64,000 bases of DNA. Origin: Triglochin maritima (taxonomy: Eukaryota; Streptophyta; Magnoliopsida; Alismatales; Juncaginaceae). The notes under the pieces were generated by a model. It saw nothing but the letters and a program-made list of their open reading frames with translations. It was not told the DNA's origin and did not search any database. Both the position numbers and the translations under genes were made by a program. The stretch covers positions 34,961,501-35,025,500 of the forward strand of contig OY821786.1 of the NCBI GenBank assembly GCA_963682175.1. Reading direction: 5' to 3'. This document shows, piece after piece, positions 36,243 to 46,924 of the stretch (its first letter is position 1; each line of letters opens with the position of its first letter).

Positions 36243-39200
36243 CTCAGTTAGCAATTCTGGATCCAGAAATGTTTTCTCTACGTCCACTTCCATGCCCTCG
36301 AGTTGCAACTGCCAAAAACACAACCACAATTTGATAAACTGACCATCAAGACCAAAAAATGCAACAATAAACAAATCCAAAATTGTTCGCAAAAAAGCAC
36401 GAATAAAGCTATCTGCCCGCCCCATTGTCATGATGACTAATCTCTTTTTAAAAAGCAAGACCACACATAAGATGTTTACCGCTTTATTTAGGGTAATCAA
36501 CAAACAATAAGATTTCTGTGAAATATGTATAGTCTGTAACTTAGAGCCACAAGTGGCAGTAGCAAGCTAGCACTTCAAACTAAAGCAGATAAGCATGGAT
36601 TCTTAGACCAAGCAGATAGCCAGATACTAAGGATTACCACATATAGTGCCCTGGAGATGGGTTGTCTAAGAGTTCGATAAGCCTCAATTACACGTGCAGA
36701 CTGTTCGGCAGCATAGCTTCTCTCCCTCTGTGAAAATAATGGATACCCCAAAAACCATTCATCAAAAAATAAAAGCGTTTGATGAGTTACACAACTGGAA
36801 ATGGAAAAAGAGCTTTGTTGATTCTGATCTCACAATGGCAAACCTCAGATTTTGTGTGCACTAGATCCGGGTGCAGCTTCTTCTGCCAGTCTTTGTATTT
36901 GCCTTCGAGATTGTTTTCCTTTATCTCGTAACCCTTCTCTCTGCAAGAAAAAAGCAATGTACAACCCATTATGAAAGAAAAGAAAATATTATTTCAGAAA
37001 ACATCAAGGATGCTCAGGATTTTAATGCTCCACTCCACATTACAAATGAAAACCACATGTTTAACACCATTGCTCGTTCAAATTGCAACCATGTATTTAA
37101 CTCTATTGCTCATTCAAATTGTACGTGAACAAATGACAATCCATTATGGCTATACTAAGAGCAACAAAAAATATTTGACTCCAATTGTCCAAATTACACA
37201 AAGTCGTGGTCACAACTCACAATTCATTAAGGTTACATAACAATTTAGAGAAATGGAAGTCACATCTTTAACCCAAATTTCCAGATTATATATGAATCAA
37301 GGACTACACTTAGCTGCAACAAATAGCACATCTTTGACCCCAAATCTCGAAATAACTCAAAAACCCAGGTTCCAAATCCATAAGAACTACCTTCAGAGTA
37401 GTAGAAATCACATTTTCTGCCCTGATTGCTTCTCTAAGTTACTCAAAAAATCACCAACAGAATAATTCAAGGTAAAATCTAAAGCAAATAAAAACCATAT
37501 TTTTAGCCCCAAAAACCCAAAAAAAGAAGAAGAATGATGATAGCTTTGGAGACTAAAAGGGGTTCCCAAGAATCACATCTTTACTCGAAATTCTCCAACT
37601 TCCTCAAAAACCCACATTAGAAAGCACCAAACGAACAATCAAGAGCAATAAAAAATTTCACCTTCAATCTCTGAAAAACCAATAAAACACAAAAAAGGGA
37701 ACTTTGGAGGTTCCAAAAATCACATCTTTAACCCAAATTCCTCCATCACTCTAAACCCCAACCTCAAAATCCCCCAAACCAACAATCCAGAGCAACAAAA
37801 ACCACATATTTCACCCCAAAACACACCCAAAAAATCAACAAAAATAGAAACTTTGGGGGTTCCAAGATTCACATCTTTAACCCAAATTATCCAAATTCCA
37901 CGAAAACCCACGATCAGAATGCACCAACCCAACAATCAAGAGCAATACAAACGACACCTTCAATCTCTAAAAAACACAAAAAGGATGGGAACTTTGGGGT
38001 TCCGAAAAATCACATCTTTAACCCAAATTCCCCCAACAATCGCAAACCCACTCTCAGACTCCCCCCAAAACCACAAAAAGATTGTATCTTTAATGGTCCC
38101 AAGAACTCACCCCCCCCCCCCCCCCCCCCCCCCAAAAAAAATCACATCATTAACCTAAATTCTCCAAATCATTCAAAACCCATTAAAAAACACATTCTCA
38201 AACAAAATCAATAATCATATCATAGAAATATTTAAGCACGATAAAAACCACATTTTTAACCCCAAAGGATTGTCTCTTTAACGCTCCCAAAAACTCACAA
38301 ACTAAAAATCACATCATTAAACCAAATTCTCCAAATCATTCAAAACCCATTAAAATAAATAAACATTCTCAAACAAAATCCTATCATAGAAATCTTTAAG
38401 CGCAATAAAAACCACTTTTTTAACCCGAAAAAAAGTGTATCTTTTACGCTCCCAAAAACTCACATCCCAAAAATCACATCTTTAACCCAAATTCTCCAAA
38501 TCATTCAAACCCCATTTTAAAAAACACACATTCTCAAACAAAATCCTATCATAGAAATCTTTAAGCGCAATAAAAACCATTTTTTTAACACGAAAAAAAG
38601 TGTATCTTTTACGCTCCCAAAAACTCACATCCCAAAAATCACATCTTTAACCCAAATTCTCCAAATCATTCAAACCCCATTTTAAAAAACACACATTCTC
38701 AAACAAAATCCTATCATAGAAATCTTTAAGCGCAGTAAAAACCACATTTTTAACCCGAAAAAATTGTATCTTTAACGCCCCCAAAAACTCACATCCCAAA
38801 AATCACATCATTAACCCAAATTCTCCAAATCATTCAAAACCCATTAAAAACACACACACATTCTCAAACAAAATCCTATCATAGAAATCTTTAAGCGCAA
38901 TAAAAACCACATTTTAACCCAAAAAGATTGTATCTTTAACGCTCCCAAAATTCACATCATTAACCCAAATTCTCCAAATCATTCATAACCCATTTAAAAA
39001 AAACACACATTCTCAAACAAAATCCTATTATAGAAATCTGTAAGGACTCCATAAACCACATTTTTAACCCATAAAGATAGAATCTTCAACAGTTTCCAAA
39101 AACTCACATCCCGAAAATTCGAAAGAAGTCCACGTCGGAATCAACAGGTTGGACAGCATCGCAGGAGGGGCACGCCAGGAATGGTTTCCCCGACGACGAT

Positions 39201-39409
39201 TCGGAGCACGAGAAGGAGCAGTTCCAGCACCGAGGCGGTGAGGTGGAGCAGTAGCGCCGGCGGCGAAGAACCCAAGAAAGATTAGGGATTGGAGGGGTTG
39301 GGTTGGGGTTCGAGCGGAAGAGGGGTTGGTATTGGGATTGGGATTGGGAGGTGTTGTGGCGGTGGAGAGAGAAGGAGGACCAAAGCTTTCTTGCTCTGTT
39401 GGCTAACAT
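36243..39409 (-). CDS. HSCB: HscB/HSC20 iron-sulfur cluster co-chaperone, 3' end missing
   Basis: Four exons join in phase: 39409-39108, 36940-36844, 36727-36638 and 36308-36243, encoding 185 residues. Residues 1-55 are Arg/Ser-rich like a mitochondrial presequence. Cysteines 61, 64, 80 and 83 (CWNC and CPSC) form the zinc-type N-terminal module seen in eukaryotic HSC20. The J-domain follows with HPD at 124-126 and AEQSARVIEAYRTL. The start of the C-terminal scaffold-binding domain is present (LEGMEVDVEKTFLDPELLTE). The protein brings the ISCU scaffold to the Hsp70 that releases Fe-S clusters. About 60-70 C-terminal residues expected in the family were not found before the retroelement nest at 35849. 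The last exon(s) are either beyond it in a very long intron or lost. Visible exons are undamaged. Confidence 0.85.
37030..39107 (-). repeat. Tandem repeats filling HscB intron 1
   Basis: At least six units of about 165-170 bp (about 38075-39107) and several older, more diverged units (37500-38075) make up most of the intron. Each unit includes CCCAAAAACTCACATCCC on the plus strand. On the sense strand this is a copy of the exon-1 donor context GGGAT|GTGAGTTTTTGG. Other shared blocks are CATCTTTAACCCAAATTCTC and CCTATCATAGAAATCTTTAA. Confidence 0.8.
38110..38133 (+). repeat. C24 homopolymer tract in HscB intron 1
   Basis: Twenty-four consecutive C on the plus strand, G24 on the sense strand of HscB. 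It replaces the segment that in sister repeat units reads CATCC before CAAAAATCACATC. Length may be affected by sequencing. Confidence 0.8.
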
Positions 39410-40393
39410 CTGGAGGAAGAAGAAGAAGACAGAGGTGTGTTTTTTTGGGTTTGTGTTTGGTCCTGTTTTGTGGGAGGGGATTAAAAATGGAACGTCTCGC
39501 GTTCTAGTCCAATCGTGTGTCTCGTGTAATCGTGTTTACAGAAAATAAATATATTGAAAATACATGTTATATTTATATTTTTCATTCTAAATAATATTTT
39601 AATTGATTATTATTAAGTAAAAATAATTGATTATCTAACACAATATGCATTTCGTGTTGATTTCGTGTAAAAAATCAACATATCATGTCGTATTTGTATT
39701 AAATCGTGTACTAATTATTTTATATATGTATCTTCACATATCATTATAGTAAAACATTTCGATCATACACAAAATTTCATGTAAAATCATGTCTAAATCG
39801 TGTCATCATATTGTATCACGTCTAGATTTGACAGACTTAAATGTAGAGGAGTCAAGTTGACTTAAAATTTCAAATATCAATATTAGTCAATATTATTTGT
39901 AAGCACAAAAAATATATAAGTTGAAAATAAAAATTACATTCAAGTGGAGGTGGAGCCTTATTCTTTTGGACTGAATTAAGTTTGGAGATAAATAAAAAAT
40001 TAATTTTCGTCAAGATTTTTCATTTTCAAACTAAACCGAAGTCCAACTTTTTTCGAACCAAACTTGAACCAAAGTTAACAACCATAATATATGTCGCTAA
40101 TTAATTATTAAGGGTAAGTTTGGGGCACCAATTTTTCATGTCGTACTTGTTCATTTCATTTGTGACACTTTACTTTCGAACTCTCAAGACTCAATTGCAA
40201 GTTTGCAACATTTATTATTTTGATGATACCTTGGAGATCTTGTATGAAATAGGAATTTCGACTTCTAATGTGACTTATGAACGATAGGTAGTATCAAAAC
40301 TTTAAATATTCTAAAATACTGAACAATACGATGCTTCTTGATTTTTATGAAAAATTAATGCAACCGAAGTTAGACGTCAAACCACGAAAAGGA
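39410..40393. other. HscB promoter and intergenic DNA
   Basis: The first 100 bp are the likely 5' UTR and promoter of the minus-strand HscB gene. Between about 39500 and 39840 repeated TCGTGT motifs suggest an old non-autonomous transposon, but no ends were found. The rest is AT-rich with nothing recognised. Confidence 0.4.
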
Positions 40394-40633
40394 TGTTAAG
40401 AATATGATCCTTGGCTCAGAATCCATCATTGCCAAATTCATCCCTCCAAGTATGGCAACCTTCTGGCAATCAAGCACACAACTAAAGGAAAGAAATCAAT
40501 CTTCAACATCTACCACATATTCGCATGTACAACGGCTATGAGAGTCACACATCATATATATACTCACATGTAATGGAAAGAAACACATAGTACAAAAATA
40601 CAAACTTTTGTTTACATTCTCGTATCAAATTCA
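40394..40633 (+). repeat. 5' LTR of the family D Copia
   Basis: 240 bp, TG to CA, paired with 45082-45318. Confidence 0.85.
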
Positions 40634-40636
40634 ATA

Positions 40637-40648
40637 TGGTATCAAAGC
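40637..40648 (+). promoter_or_regulatory. Primer binding site of the family D Copia
   Basis: TGGTATCAAAGC, one base off the usual plant Copia PBS TGGTATCAGAGC, complementary to the 3' end of initiator tRNA-Met. Confidence 0.8.
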
Positions 40649-40764
40649 ATTGATACGAGAAAACCTCGACCTCAAACTCCCCCTGGGATCCTCATCGGCC
40701 TCACCTCATCCAAGAGGGTTGAAGGCAAAGAAAAGCCAACATCCATACCCAAAACCTCCACAGC

Positions 40765-43700
40765 ATGTCGGACGGCACAAGAGGTAGTCACCCGGAGGTG
40801 AATGGGACTACTCTAAATGAGACCAACTACCTATCGTGGGCGCGAGCAACAACCCTTTCTCTCAACGGCTGGGGGAGGGTTGGCCACATCACTGGACAAA
40901 CCAAAAAACTCAAAGGAGAAGGGACCGAGAAAAAGCAAGAGGAATGACAAACGATGGACCATCAGGTCATGTCGTGGCTTATTGCCTCCATGCAACCAAA
41001 CATTGGGGAGATATTCATGTATAAAGAAAGTGTCAAAGAGCTATAGGATTCGGTCAATGAGCATTATGGAAAGGCGGAAAACTTTGCCCACATATTCAAA
41101 ATCAATCAAGAAATATTCCAAACACGTCAGAACTTAACGTCCATCACTGAGTACCTTGGTACTCTCAGGAGAAGGTGGGATGAGTTGCGCATCTACAAAC
41201 CTCCGACTACAGACGCCAAACTCATCCAAATCAGACAAGAGCAGAACTAGATCTACCATTTTTTGGTAGGTTTGGACCCCAGCTATGAAGATTTACGGTC
41301 TCAAATCATCATGGCGCCGGAGCTTCCAAGTCTCACAACCATCACAAACCTCATTCAACGCGAGGAAACAAGAAGAAAAACCATGACCAGCAACACAAAC
41401 AACACCATCTCCGACAACCAAGCCTTCATCGTCGGTCGAAACCAAGATCAGGGCGTCAACAACAAAAAAAAGATTCGGAAACAAAGCAAACGAGCACTGC
41501 GAAAATTGTAAGAAACCCGGACATAACAAAAACTCATGTTGGTTCCTCTTTCCTCATCTCAGGCCCCCAAAGAACGGAGAGAGAAACACCAGAGCTAACT
41601 TGGTGGACGGAACCCCCGGCAGCAATGCCGGCCAACCTGGTGGTGGCGGCAACCACTCGGGCGAAAATTCTAACCCTAATGACACTTATGGCAACAATAG
41701 GAGTTTTTATATGTAGGGACAACCGACCGAATACAACCACAACCTGACCAACAACCCGATCAAGCACCACGAGTGGAGCGGCTTCTGGTGGATCGGGTGG
41801 CTCTTCTTCGGATCAGGAGGGTTCGCGGGCCCAACTTGGGGTGGTGGAGATCCGGATCCGCATCAACTAAGGGCTCTGGTGGGCCACTTGAATGGTCTTT
41901 GCAAAATCAAACCCCTAGAACATGTAATATGTCAGGTATGGAAAACACATTAAATAATCTTATTTTAGCCCTTTCATCAGATAAATCAAATACTAAACAT
42001 TGGATTATTGATTCCGGGGCTACCGATCATATGACCAGGGATCCTACCATGCTAAACAACATAAAAGAGAACTTGAGATTACTAAATAAATTTGTTACGG
42101 TTGCAAATGGAAATCTAGTTGAGATTAAAGGCACGGGAGATGCAAAACTAATTAACAATATTCATGATAATATTTTGTATGTGCCTAATTTTGATACAAA
42201 TTTACTTTTCGTCGCCAAAATTACAAGGAATCTTAATTGTAATGTGATATTCACCCTCTCATGATGTCATATTTCAGGATCGTACTACATGGAGGATGAT
42301 TGGTAAAGGCATCCTCACAAACGGATGTAATTACAAGGAATCTATCTACTTGAATCAACTAATAAAGCCTTACATGCTGGATCTGAGGCTAATCCTTAAT
42401 CGTGGCACAAAAGGATGGGTCACCCATCCTCGAGTGTGCTAAAACAATTATTTCCTCGTGTTAATTCTGAATTTTTGTGTGATATTTATCGTTATTCTAA
42501 ACAAACTCGATTATCATTTCCTATTTCTACTACTAAAACTCAATTGCCTTTTGAATTAGTTCATTCGGATATTTGGGGTCATGTCCCTGTTGAATCATAT
42601 AATGGTTTTCGTTATTTCATTAGCTTTATCGATGATTTTTCTCGAATCACTTGGATTTACTTACCAAAAAAAATCTGATACATATACAATTTTCTGTGAA
42701 TTCCTCGTGTTTATTGAGAACATGTATGATGCCAAAAAAATTAGATCTGACAATGGTTCAGAATACATGAGTAATATGTTTCAAAATCTTTTAAAGCAAA
42801 AGGGATTTTTTTAACAAACCACGTATGTTAACACTCCTCAACAAAACGGAATTTCTGAACGCAAAAAACAACACCTTTTAAATGTGACTCGATCTTTACA
42901 TTTTCAGAACAATGTTCCCAAACACTTATAATCTGACGCTATTTTCATTGCCACATACATCATCAATCGACTTCCTAGCCCTACAATTGAGAACAAACAA
43001 CCTTTGGAAATCTTGCTCAACAAAAAATGAACATCAACCAACTTAAATTTTTTGGCTGCACTTGTTTTGTTCACAGTAAGCGGGAGGACAAGCTCGACTA
43101 TAGCTCTATTAAATGTATTTTTTAAGATATTCTTGTAGAAAAAAGGTACGAATGTTATGACCCCAAGAATTATAAAATGTATGTATCTAGAGATGTTTCC
43201 TTTTTTGAGAATGAATCATTTTTTAAACCAGAGGACGACACCACCAAAGACAATTCCACTGACACCACCAAAGACAACTCCACTGCTACTCCTTTTCCAA
43301 CTATGGATCTCATGGACACTCCGGAAATTACTCCTCCACAAGACGAAGAAGAAGACGAACCTACAGGAGGAGGAGAAGAAGAAGTAGAAGAACCACCCCG
43401 AAGGAGGTCCACTCGACCTACACGCTGGCTTGCCAGGTTCAATGATTGTTTTGTGTCACAAATCACCTACCCCATCCAGGACTACTTGTCATGTGACAAA
43501 ATATCACATAAGCATCAAACCTACCTAACTAAAATTGACAACCACAAAGAACCAAATTCTTACCATGAAGCGTTAGGAGATCAAAATTGGGTTAATATCA
43601 TGAAAGATGAACTAAGAGCCTTAGAAACCAACAAAACCTGGACTTTGGTCCCTCTCCATCCCGGTATAAAACATGTTGACTGTAAATGGATATATAAAAT

Positions 43701-45087
43701 CAAATACCACAGTAACGGTAAAATCGAAAGATATAAGGCACGACTTGTAGCTAAAAGATATGCACAAACTTATGGGCTCGATTACTTAGAAACATTTGCA
43801 CCCATAGCTAAAATGAACATTGTCCGTGTTCTTCTATCCATTGTTGTAAACCACGGTTGGAATCTTTTTCAAATGGATGTCAGAAATGCATTTTTACAGG
43901 GAAATCTTGAAGAACTCTACATGACTCCACCTCCAGGTTACACCACAACTCCCCATCAGGTATGCAAGCTTCATAAGTCTATATATGGACTAAAACAATC
44001 ACCACGAGCATGGTATGCCAAACTTAGTCATTCTCTTCTTCTTTATGCTTTCAGAAAAGGTTATGTTGACGCATCCATGTTTATTAGACATAATAATATC
44101 ACCACCATTGTTCTCATCTACGTAGATGATCTCATCATAACTGGGGATAATGATCATGAGATAGATTTAGTAAAGAAATATCTAAAATACAAATTTGACA
44201 TAAAGGACTTAGGGTTTTTTAAATACTTCCTAGAAATAGAAATCACATACTCAAAAAAGGGTCTTTTTCTCTCCCAAAGGAAGTACATTTTAGATCTCCT
44301 TAAAGAAACTGGAAAATTTGACTTTAAACCCACAACCACTCTAGTTGAAATAAATGGAAAAATAGGACCCACCGATGGCACACCCCTAAGTGACGTCGAT
44401 CAGTTTCAAAGACGAGTTGGAAAACTAATATATCTCACTGTCACTCGACCTGATATTACGCATGTTGTAAGTATAATTAGTCAGTTCATGCATTTACCTC
44501 ATACTCATCACTTAGACATCGTGAATAGAATTCTTTGTTATCTCAAAGGTACCCCAAGACAAGGACTCTGGATGAAACCCAGTAACTCTAACTCTATAAT
44601 TGGTTATTCTGACACAGATTGGGCTGGAAGTCACGACCGGAAAGCAACAACCGACTTCTGCACACTTGTAGGGGGCAACTTGGTAACTTGGAGAAGCAAG
44701 AAGCAGAATGTCGTTGCTCGATCCAGTGCAGAGGCAGAATACTGTGTTATGACTTCCACCACTAGCGAACTTATCTAGCTCAAACAATTGCTCTCAGACA
44801 TGAACATCAAAACTCAGGAACCAATGAAGATGTTCTGTGATAACAATGCAGCTCGACACATCGCCTCCAATCCAGTTTTTCATGAACGGACCAAGCACAT
44901 AGAAGTCGACTGCCACTTTATCAGGGAAAAGATACAATCCAAACAAATTGAAGTCTCATACGTTTCTAGGAAAGAACAGCTAGCTGATATCTTCACTAAA
45001 GCACTCAGTCAAAAAACATTTTCAAACCTTCTTCACAAGTTGGGATCCATCAATATGTTCTGGAACCAACTTGAGGGGGCGTGTTAA
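40765..45087 (+). pseudogene. Copia gag-pol polyprotein, decayed
   Basis: Gag starts MSDGTRGSHPEVNG and has the UBN2-type core (LNETNYLSWARA, VMSWLIASMQPNIGE), then a zinc knuckle near 41495-41535. Protease motif WIIDSGATDHM lies near 42001. Integrase GHPSSSVLKQLF and FELVHSDIWGHV begin near 42415. RT runs from about 43560, with LFQMDVRNAFLQG and catalytic IYVDDLII near 44120. RNase H reaches to 45087 (DTDWAGSHDRKATTDF and ADIFTKAL). Several stops and frameshifts interrupt it. At least two stops, near 41043 and 44776, are TAG where the family has tryptophan TGG, consistent with methyl-cytosine decay on the other strand. Not functional. Confidence 0.85.
45071..45081 (+). promoter_or_regulatory. 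Polypurine tract of the family D Copia
   Basis: TTGAGGGGGCG immediately before the 3' LTR start at 45082. Confidence 0.7.
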
Positions 45088-45318
45088 GAATATGATCGTT
45101 GGTTCAGAATCCATCCTTGCCAAATCCATCCCTCCGAGTATGGAAACCTTCTGGCAATCAAGCACACAACTAAACGAAAGAAATCAATCTTCAACATCTA
45201 ACATATATTCGCATGTACAACGGCTATGAGAGTCACACGTCATATAATACTCACATGTAATGGAAAGAAACACAGTACAAAAATACAAACTTCTGTTTAC
45301 ATTCTCGTATCAAATTCA
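45082..45318 (+). repeat. 3' LTR of the family D Copia
   Basis: 237 bp, TG to CA, paired with 40394-40633. Confidence 0.85.
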
Positions 45319-45733
45319 ATAAAGAAGGTATACTGATTTGTTTTTGGGTGGTTTCACATTGTATTATGAACAAATAAAGAAAGATAACCTTTTGTTTTTG
45401 AAAACTTTTTTTCAAAGGATTTTCATCATCATATTTATTGATAAAATATAATTTGACATCTGATTGTCGAAAGGAGAGAAGTCTCAGGGAGTACAAGCTT
45501 ATCAAATCGGATAGTGTGGGAGTAGTTAGCATGCATAGTAAGATTGTGTCACAATGTATCATGACTGTGTTGCGAGATCATCCTTCGAATTTGTGCTTGT
45601 GCGCTGGTTGTTTAAGATCCAATTCAAGTTATTTGGAAAACGATTTTGGTGTAGAGGCATGCCATGACCAGGTGATCCGTAGTTTCATTTTGGCCGCAAC
45701 CGAAAGGGCCAGTAATGGGAATGTTGGAGAATC
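45319..45733. other. Intergenic, unidentified open stretch
   Basis: The plus-strand frame 45438-45733 stays open up to the solo LTR and, across the 5-bp target duplication, continues beyond 46299 (RHAIVVCNCRIPYEIGKW). I do not recognise the protein. It may be a decayed transposon or gene fragment that the LTR landed in. Confidence 0.35.
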
Positions 45734-46298
45734 TATTGATACAATTACAAATATTATCATGTAATATAGTGGGTTACAGATGTCGAATAAATAAATCAGC
45801 AGAATCCAGATTAAGCTAACGTACAAATTCATGTTTAGAGAATCAAACAATTGAAGAAGAATGGTCAGCAAACACTTTACAATCCGAGTCATCGAGTTCC
45901 GACTTGCCTCAGAGAAAATATCGTCTCATATACCAGTGCGGTGAGTCTGACATTTTTCTCCTATGATAGAACAGTTCCTTCGTCAAGCGGACACACTGGA
46001 GCCGACGAACCTCGAAAACAGATCAAAATCTTGCAAGATTCGACCACTAGAGAATACTGAAAGAATAAGATAAAAGATGTGTGTATTATGTGTATTTTTC
46101 TCTGGATGGAGTGCACAACCTTTTATAGTAGTCTATAGCCAAAAAAATATGACTCATTAACCCCACTAATATGGTCTTATGATCACCATGTGTGCAAGTG
46201 TACATGTGTTTAACCACTCATCCACTCCTTCCACTTCTCAACATTGGATTTTTCGATTAAGTTGTTAATGAGCCTAACTCAAACTTAATAATCCAACA
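45734..46298 (-). mobile_element. Solo Copia-type LTR, 565 bp, family C
   Basis: On the minus strand TGTTGGATTATTAAG to TATCAATA (final CA decayed to TA). It is flanked by the exact target duplication GAATC (45729-45733 and 46299-46303). It shares both ends with the LTR at 26284-27121 but is shorter. Confidence 0.82.
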
Positions 46299-46924
46299 GA
46301 ATCGTCATGCGATAGTTGTGTGTAATTGCAGGATACCATATGAAATAGGGAAGTGGCGTGTCATTGGCTTTCAAAATTGCTTATAGGTTTTCTTGTTCAT
46401 TAATAAATTGTATGACCATGTATCCACAGCCATATCGGAAGAAAAAAATTCAAAGTAATATCTTTGTTTTAGCTGTCATTATGACTCCCAATATTAGAAT
46501 AAAAGTTTGCATCGACACCCTCCCAAAATGAACACCGAGATCGTCTGCGTTATGGAGAGAATTGCCCCTCGGATAAAGAAAGATAACTTACATTAGAAAG
46601 AAAAAAAACTTCCATATTGTTACAACCTCTCATCAAATCATTATACCAATGATGAATTTTCGGCGAGCACACCAATCGATGCCAACTATCTAAAACTTTT
46701 TTATCTTTCAACCTATTAATGACACAATCTTTTATTTTTATTTTTATTTTGATAAAATGACACAATCATATATTCATATCCCACGATATCAATGATATCG
46801 TACTAAAAAGATTACATCCATGACCATAAGAGCACCTCAACCAACCAAGCTAAATGCAAGTTGTGGCCTAACCGTTTTGTTTGTTGAACATTTTCAGAAG
46901 CTGAAGAAGATGGTTTGAGCACTT
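46299..46924. other. Intergenic, 3' flank of the START gene
   Basis: Contains a possible continuation of the unidentified frame to about 46390, then AT-rich sequence. Nothing else was recognised. Confidence 0.45.

Larger units (their letters stand above)
40394..45318 (+). mobile_element. Decayed Copia retrotransposon with both LTRs (family D)
   Basis: Direct LTRs 40394-40633 and 45082-45318 start TGTTAAGAATATGATC and end AAATTCA. They differ by about 11 substitutions and two indels, so the insertion is not young. A primer binding site follows the 5' LTR and a polypurine tract precedes the 3' LTR. The internal region carries gag, protease, integrase, RT and RNase H in Copia order. No exact target duplication is visible. 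Confidence 0.88.

Noticed and set aside
40637..40648. tRNA-like sequence
   Set aside because: It is a retrotransposon primer binding site complementary to a tRNA 3' end, not a tRNA gene. The same holds for 60041-60052. No cloverleaf was seen.
43170..43466. Ser/Val-rich minus-strand frame
   Set aside because: Antisense shadow of the Copia pol region.
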